From Corallococcus sp. NCRR (lineage in GTDB: Bacteria; Myxococcota; Myxococcia; Myxococcales; Myxococcaceae): DNA of 64,000 nt. The DNA is taken from positions 8,539,461 through 8,603,460 of the forward strand of contig NZ_CP114039.1 of assembly GCF_026965535.1 (NCBI RefSeq). The letters run 5' to 3'. Below, in pieces: positions 59,274 through 64,000 of this stretch. Below the pieces are notes generated by a model. It saw nothing but the letters and a program-made list of their open reading frames with translations, ran no database searches and was not told where the DNA came from. Made by a program: the position numbers and the translations under genes. How positions within the stretch are numbered: position 1 is the first letter of the stretch; each line of letters opens with the position of its first letter.

Positions 59274-60743
59274 TCAACCGTTGGTGCCCGTACGGGAGGA
59301 CGCGCCCGGCACGGCGCCCGGGACGACGTCGCCCACCGGCAGCGGGGCGGCCCTGGGCTGGGGCTTCGCGTTCCACACCCGCGACGCCAGCACCAGGCCC
59401 ACGACGGCCAGGGGCAGCATGGCCAGGGGCCACGGCTTCCAGTTGGCGGGGTCCTTCATGGCGTCGCCGGTGGGCAGGATCATCCCGTAGATGAGCGCGT
59501 GGATGGCCGTGCCCGCGTACACCGCGCCGTCGATGATGCCCACCACGATGCCCGCGTTCTTCTTGCCGCCGAAGTCCATGGTGGCCGTGCCGGACAGCAT
59601 GCCGTGCACGCCGATGACGCACAGGGACATGAACACCACGGACCAGCCGGCGCCCACCGTGCCCAGCAGGAACACCGCGCCGACAGCGCCCAGCAGCAGG
59701 CCCGCGTAGAGCACCGTGGACACGGGGCCCCGGCGCGAGTCGAAGATGCGGTCGCTGATGACGCCCGCGAACATGCCGCCCAGGATGCCGGCGACGCACG
59801 ACAGCATGCCCCAGTTGGAGGCCACGAAGCCGCCGGACTCCCCCACCGCCTTGGCGTACTTGGGGAACCACTGCATCACCGCGTTGCGCAGGAAGCCGCT
59901 GCAGAACTCCACGCCCAGGATGATGAGGATGACGCGGTTGCTCAAGAGCTTGCCGAACAGCTGCGGCACGGAGAGCGCCGGGCCCGTCTCCCCGCTGGAC
60001 GCATCCGCCGTGTCGAAGTCCGGGTGGCCCGTCTGCGACGGCGTGTCGCGGATGACGAAGAAGTCCAGCACCAGGAAGGCCAGGAGCAGGCCTGCCGGCA
60101 CGAAGAACACCCACCACACCGGCGCCGCGTCCGCGATGAAGCGGCACCAGTCGAACGCGAAGTACAGGCCCAGCGAGATGAGGATGCCGAACACGCCGCC
60201 CAGCTGGCCGCGCTCGCGCACGTGGAACCACGACGCGTTCACCTTGACGATGGAGACCGCGCCGAAGCTCTGGAAGTACATGTTCACGCTGTAGAGGAAC
60301 GCAAGCCACGCGACGATGCCGCCCGGCGGGGCCCAGCCGTTCTTCAGCACCGCGTACACCAGGCCGCCCATGGCGATGTTCGCCGCCGCGCTGCCGCCCG
60401 CGGACAGCAGGATGGTGAAGCGGCCGCCCAGCTTGTCCGTCAGCGGGCCGTTGAGGAGGAAGGCCACGCCGTACGTCAGCGTCCCCCAGAAGAAGATGGT
60501 GGCGAAGTCCGCGTTGGACGTCTGCGCGCCCATGGCGCTGGTCGCCACGTTGACGTTGTAGCGCCCCATGTAGAGGAACGCGTACGTCAGGCCCAGCGGG
60601 AACCAGTTGAAGAAGCGGCGGCGGCGGAACGCATCGGTGTGCCCCAGCTCCACCTTCGGCAGCCGTGAGAGCACCAGGCCAATGGCCCCGAGCAGGATGA
60701 CGATGGGGAGCAGCTGGGCCAGCCACGGGGGCAGCGACGACAT
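59274..60743 (-). CDS. MFS transporter, organophosphate:phosphate antiporter (OPA) type
   Basis: 489 residues with about 12 hydrophobic helices plus one extra N-terminal helix. OPA-like pattern: FRRRRFFNWFPLGLTYAFLYMGRYNVN after the first helix, GPLTDKLGGR between helices 2 and 3 (MFS motif A form), KVNASWFHVRERGQLGGVFG (the WFPVRERG-like loop after helix 4), and FCSGFLRNAVMQWFPKYA. GlpT/UhpT-type proteins import glycerol-3-phosphate or hexose phosphates in exchange for phosphate; the substrate here is inferred only to family level. The C-terminus is a Pro/Ala-rich tail. Confidence 0.88.
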   Translation of the reverse strand: MSSLPPWLAQLLPIVILLGAIGLVLSRLPKVELGHTDAFRRRRFFNWFPLGLTYAFLYMGRYNVNVATSAMGAQTSNADFATIFFWGTLTYGVAFLLNGPLTDKLGGRFTILLSAGGSAAANIAMGGLVYAVLKNGWAPPGGIVAWLAFLYSVNMYFQSFGAVSIVKVNASWFHVRERGQLGGVFGILISLGLYFAFDWCRFIADAAPVWWVFFVPAGLLLAFLVLDFFVIRDTPSQTGHPDFDTADASSGETGPALSVPQLFGKLLSNRVILIILGVEFCSGFLRNAVMQWFPKYAKAVGESGGFVASNWGMLSCVAGILGGMFAGVISDRIFDSRRGPVSTVLYAGLLLGAVGAVFLLGTVGAGWSVVFMSLCVIGVHGMLSGTATMDFGGKKNAGIVVGIIDGAVYAGTAIHALIYGMILPTGDAMKDPANWKPWPLAMLPLAVVGLVLASRVWNAKPQPRAAPLPVGDVVPGAVPGASSRTGTNG

Positions 60744-60828
60744 GCGACGAACCTCGCCTGCTAAAAGGAAGCGGAACGGGGCAGCACCCTACCCCGTCCG
60801 TCGTCACCCCGGAAACAGCAAGCGGCTT

Positions 60829-61509
60829 TCAGGAAAGCCGGGCGAGCAGCCGCGTGAGGGACACCTCCGTCTTCGCGTCCGCGATGTCCCCGCGCCGGCA
60901 CGCGTCCAGCACCGCGCTCAAGGGCCGCCACTGCAGGTGGATGCCCTCCTCCAGGGGAGAGCCGTCACCCTCCACCTCGCCCTGCGTCACGCCGGTGACG
61001 TCCACCGCGGCCGGGAAGACCTTCTCCGACAGGATGCCCGGCGCGAGGAAGAACGCGCCGCCCAGGAGCTGGATGTCCTCCGGCCGCACCGTGTAGCCCG
61101 CCTCCTCCTTCACCTCCTCCGCCGCGCGGCGGCGAAGCCCCTCCTCGCCCTTGTCCGCGGGCTCCAGCAGGCCCGCGACGATTTCCTCCACGCGCAGATG
61201 GCTCACCGTGTCAGGCACGGTCATGGACGCGGTCTGCTCGCGGCGGAAGTAGGCCGCGGGGCGCAGGTTCATCCGGGTCAGGACTTCCACGTTTCCATCC
61301 GGCGCGCGGCGGTAGATGAGCACCGACACCGCGTCCAACCGGGGCCGGTCCACCACATCCACCCGGTACACCGGAGACGACGAGCCATCCGCGCGCCGGT
61401 TGCGGCAGCGCAGCCGACGCACTCGGAGGAAACCTTCGTCACAACGCGCCGTGGCGGAGAAATCCTCGATGATCTCGATGTCAGTCACATTGGAACTGCT
61501 GGGACGCAT
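60829..61509 (-). CDS. NUDIX hydrolase
   Basis: 226 residues from the ATG at 61509, chosen for AGGAGAG nine bases upstream. The Nudix box is GLLEPADKGEEGLRRRAAEEVKEEAG (about 115-140); it contains the AxEEVxEEAG helix with the metal-binding glutamates. The N-terminal ~80 residues fit the extra beta domain of ADP-sugar-pyrophosphatase-like members (AYFRREQTA and LEEGIHLQWRPL flank the box). The likely role is hydrolysis of a nucleoside diphosphate derivative, possibly ADP-ribose. It is divergent from the nucleotidase gene, with 130 bp between starts. Confidence 0.88.
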   Translation of the reverse strand: MRPSSSNVTDIEIIEDFSATARCDEGFLRVRRLRCRNRRADGSSSPVYRVDVVDRPRLDAVSVLIYRRAPDGNVEVLTRMNLRPAAYFRREQTASMTVPDTVSHLRVEEIVAGLLEPADKGEEGLRRRAAEEVKEEAGYTVRPEDIQLLGGAFFLAPGILSEKVFPAAVDVTGVTQGEVEGDGSPLEEGIHLQWRPLSAVLDACRRGDIADAKTEVSLTRLLARLS

Positions 61510-61639
61510 GTCTGCCTGCTCTCCTGATGTCCTGGTAGGTGGAGGTGCCACGGTGGCGTTGCTTGCCCGTGCACCCTTGATCCCGTAGGTTGCGCCGTCC
61601 TCAAGTCGTCACTCCCTCAGAATCACGGATCCGCCACGA

Positions 61640-64000
61640 ATGTGTCGCGCACTGCTCGGCCTCTTCTGTGCCTGCGCCCTGGCCCTCGCCTCGTGCATGC
61701 CTGTGCTGGAAGGCCAGGATTACCACCTTGAAGGTCAGGAGGTGCGGCTTACCCTCCTCCATACCTCTGACATCCACTCGCGGCTCGTCCCGTACGACTT
61801 CACGCCGCTGAAGACGGACCAGGACCTGGAGCTCATCCCGGAAGCCGGTCCCTTTGGCGGTGCCACGCGCATCGCGTCCATCCTCAAGCGCGAGCGCGCC
61901 AAGGGCGACCGCATCCTGCACCTGGACTCCGGTGACTGCTTCCAGGGCGCCCCCATCTTCAACGTGAACACGGGCGAGGCGGAGTTCCGCTTCCTCTCCG
62001 AGTCCCGTCTGGACGCCGCCGTGGTGGGCAACCACGAGTTCGACGCGGGCGCCCTCAACTTCGTCCAGAAGGCGCGCAACTTCGCCAACTTCCCGCTGCT
62101 GGCCGCCAACTACTACTGGGACGACCCCAAGACGACCGGCACCAACGGCGCCTCCATGGTGACCAACCCCTACACCATCCGGACGGTGAAGGGCCTGCGG
62201 GTGGGCGTCATCGGCATGGCGAACATCTCCTCGCTCAACTCCATCGTGGAGGGCGGCAACAGCCTGCAGGTGACGCCGCTGGAGCAGAACGAGGCCGCGC
62301 GCTCCTACGTGGAGCTGCTGCGCCCGGTGACGGACCTGATTGTCATCGTCAGCCACCTGGGCCTCACCGAGGACCAGGATCTCATCCAGGGTTATGAGGC
62401 CTATTACGAGTACGGCCGCGCGAAGCCCTTCATCAACCGCGCGCACGACGCGTGGAAGGTGCTGGAGTGGTTCGGGCCGGAAGGCAACGACAAGTCGGTG
62501 GTGCGCGTGCACATCGCGGGCGTCAACGGCATGGACGTGGTGCTGGGCGGCCACCTGCACGTGGTGCTCAACCCGCCGCAGCTGGTGACGGACCCCTCCG
62601 GCCGCAAGGTCGTGCTGTCGCACTCGGGCGCGTTCGCCAAGTACGTGGGCCGCCTGGAGCTGGTCGTGAAGATGCCCAACCAGCGGGGCGAGGAGAACGG
62701 CGCCGAGGTCATCAGCCAAGACTACCACGCGTTCCCGGTGGACGGCCTCTGGTGCAACGAGGCGATGCGCAAGTACCGCTTCGACGACAACATCTTCTGG
62801 GACCCGGGCGAGTTCATCAACGCGCCGGGCGTGCGCGAGGCCATGGCGGAGTGCGGCCGTCAGGAGGACGCGCAGACGACGGACCTGCTCATCCCGTACC
62901 TGCTGGGCATGGACGTGAAGCTGCAGCTCACCTCCATCTTCTCCTACGCGCCGCTGGACGTGCAGCGCCGCAACAACTCCAACGGCGGTGACAGCCCGCT
63001 GGGCAACATCGCCGCGGACTCCATGCGCAAGCGCAACCGCGTGGAGGCGGAGATGGCGCTCACCAACTCCCTGGGCATCCGCGACAACCTCTACGCGGGC
63101 GTGGTGACGCAGGAGGCGATGTTCAACGTGTTCCCGTTCGAGAACACCATCAACATCATGTACCTGTCCGGCGTGGAGATGCAGGAGATGTTCGACTTCG
63201 TCACCGAGCGCTCCGCGGAGCGCGGGTGCGTGAGCCAGGCGCAGATCTCCGGCGCCCGCTTCACCATGGACTGCGCCCAGGTGCAGCTCAACGACCTGCG
63301 CATCGCGTGCACGCCGGCCACGGTGTCCACGGACTGCCCCCAGGACAACCGCGAGGGCCACGCTCCCTGGACCTGCCTGGAGGACACCGCCGGTTCGCGC
63401 TGCTGGGCGCACCCGGGCATCAACATCGAGATCAACGGCCGGCCGCTGGACACCAACGGCACCTACAAGGTCGCGGTGAACGACTACATCGCCAAGGGCG
63501 GCTCCGGCTTCACGGTGCTCAAGCGCAACACCACGCGCATCGAGACGGGCATCAGCCTGCGCGACTCGCTCATCGGCTACATGCAGGGCTTCTGCAACTG
63601 CGACGACCTGCTCAACGGCCGGGAGACGTCCAGCAACGGCACGCGCTGCGGCTCGCTGGTCAACGGCCAGTGGACGGTGGACGAGAAGACGCTGAACTCC
63701 TGCAAGGTGTCCAAGGCCTTCGAGGAAGGGCTCGACAAGACCGTGGGCAGCTGCTCGTGCCGCGACCTGCTCAAGGTGACCGACGACGCCAAGGAGCAGC
63801 CGGCGGCCATGGCCCGGTGCGGCCTGCCGGACACGACGAAGCAGGCGGCCGTGGAGCAGTGCGCGCTGCCGCAGGGGCCCTACACCGGCCGCTGCACCTG
63901 CCGCGACCTGCTGGTGGGCGGCAACCCCACCTGCGGCAACGTGACGAGCCAGCTGCGTTCCTTCTGTGAGAAGCCCACAGCCATGCCCATCGCGAGCGCC
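61640..64000 (+). CDS. Lipoprotein 5'-nucleotidase/metallophosphatase family protein, 3' end beyond window
   Basis: At least 787 residues with no stop before the window end. The signal peptide ends in LALASC, with the lipidated Cys at 19. Metallophosphatase motifs: HTSDIHSR (41-48), DSGDCFQG (about 94), GNHEFD (130-135), IVSHLG, and GGHLH. The C-terminal 5'-nucleotidase domain follows (about 425-650) with NNSNGGDSPLGNIAADSMR and GGSGFTVL. After it comes a Cys-rich tail with three units of the pattern C-x-C-x-D-L-L at 652, 705 and 752. Family members release phosphate from nucleotides or other phosphoesters outside the cytoplasm; the exact substrate is unknown. Confidence 0.9.
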   Translation, partial: MCRALLGLFCACALALASCMPVLEGQDYHLEGQEVRLTLLHTSDIHSRLVPYDFTPLKTDQDLELIPEAGPFGGATRIASILKRERAKGDRILHLDSGDCFQGAPIFNVNTGEAEFRFLSESRLDAAVVGNHEFDAGALNFVQKARNFANFPLLAANYYWDDPKTTGTNGASMVTNPYTIRTVKGLRVGVIGMANISSLNSIVEGGNSLQVTPLEQNEAARSYVELLRPVTDLIVIVSHLGLTEDQDLIQGYEAYYEYGRAKPFINRAHDAWKVLEWFGPEGNDKSVVRVHIAGVNGMDVVLGGHLHVVLNPPQLVTDPSGRKVVLSHSGAFAKYVGRLELVVKMPNQRGEENGAEVISQDYHAFPVDGLWCNEAMRKYRFDDNIFWDPGEFINAPGVREAMAECGRQEDAQTTDLLIPYLLGMDVKLQLTSIFSYAPLDVQRRNNSNGGDSPLGNIAADSMRKRNRVEAEMALTNSLGIRDNLYAGVVTQEAMFNVFPFENTINIMYLSGVEMQEMFDFVTERSAERGCVSQAQISGARFTMDCAQVQLNDLRIACTPATVSTDCPQDNREGHAPWTCLEDTAGSRCWAHPGINIEINGRPLDTNGTYKVAVNDYIAKGGSGFTVLKRNTTRIETGISLRDSLIGYMQGFCNCDDLLNGRETSSNGTRCGSLVNGQWTVDEKTLNSCKVSKAFEEGLDKTVGSCSCRDLLKVTDDAKEQPAAMARCGLPDTTKQAAVEQCALPQGPYTGRCTCRDLLVGGNPTCGNVTSQLRSFCEKPTAMPIASA

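Overview
The window is 64 kb of uniformly high-GC DNA with very tightly packed genes. No gap between genes exceeds 300 bases. It reads as chromosomal core of a myxobacterium of the Myxococcaceae (Myxococcus/Corallococcus-like; the genus is inferred from gene content, not proven). Pointers to this are an MglA-type GTPase with the TVPGQ motif, a DUF4388 protein, MYXO-CTERM-like protease C-termini, a serine/threonine kinase with PEGA and TonB-like domains, hybrid chemosensory proteins, and many one-component and two-component regulators. I see no prophage, insertion sequence, integron, CRISPR array or rRNA operon.

Layout. 1-6.2 kb: end of an M23 peptidase gene, a TetR regulator abutting a 28-bp palindrome, an XRE regulator, lptD (LPS transport to the outer membrane) and an AMIN-coiled-coil-AMIN envelope protein. 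6.2-11.2 kb, minus strand: Crp-type regulator, cyclic-nucleotide phosphodiesterase-like MBL protein, accD, folC and an alpha/beta hydrolase. 11.3-13.6 kb: purM-purN-DUF523 in one overlapping operon. 13.6-17 kb: 3-hydroxyisobutyryl-CoA hydrolase, HAD phosphatase, FAD oxidoreductase. 17.1-21.2 kb: rpmB, the peptidoglycan-recycling genes murQ and anmK, an MglA-like GTPase with an extra C-terminal domain, and a SET protein. 21.2-29.2 kb: DUF4388 protein, alkaline-phosphatase-superfamily enzyme, lipoprotein gluzincin, a 1,030-residue GH13 amylase-family protein and a TldD-like peptidase. 29.2-34 kb: UDP-sugar dehydrogenase and heparinase II/III-like protein (polysaccharide), and a histidine-kinase-like protein with a degenerate ATPase domain.

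34-41.3 kb is a six-gene chemosensory operon on the minus strand (cheW-cheR/TPR-mcp-cheY-cheW-cheA/REC) without cheB. It is divergent from a Ser/Thr kinase-PEGA-TonB fusion (41.6-43.6 kb). 43.6-46.8 kb: a secreted protein, two tandem matrixin-type metalloproteases and a HAD-IB phosphatase. 46.9-49.1 kb: gltX, a small secreted protein, tRNA-Gln(CTG), tRNA-Glu(CTC) and a strong terminator. 49.2-52.8 kb: two-component proteins and small proteins. 52.8-56.6 kb: pdhA-pdhB-pdhC. 56.8-61.5 kb: HAD protein, two-TM conserved protein, OPA-type transporter and NUDIX hydrolase. The window ends inside a lipoprotein 5'-nucleotidase-family gene with repeated Cys motifs.

Most of the window is housekeeping. 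The least ordinary items are the chemosensory operon with its neighbouring kinase-TonB fusion, the MglA-like GTPase fusion translationally coupled to anmK, the tandem matrixin operon, the degenerate histidine kinase, the EF-hand-like loop in the GH13 protein and the Cys-repeat tail of the terminal nucleotidase. I found no clear-cut novel defence or mobile system.
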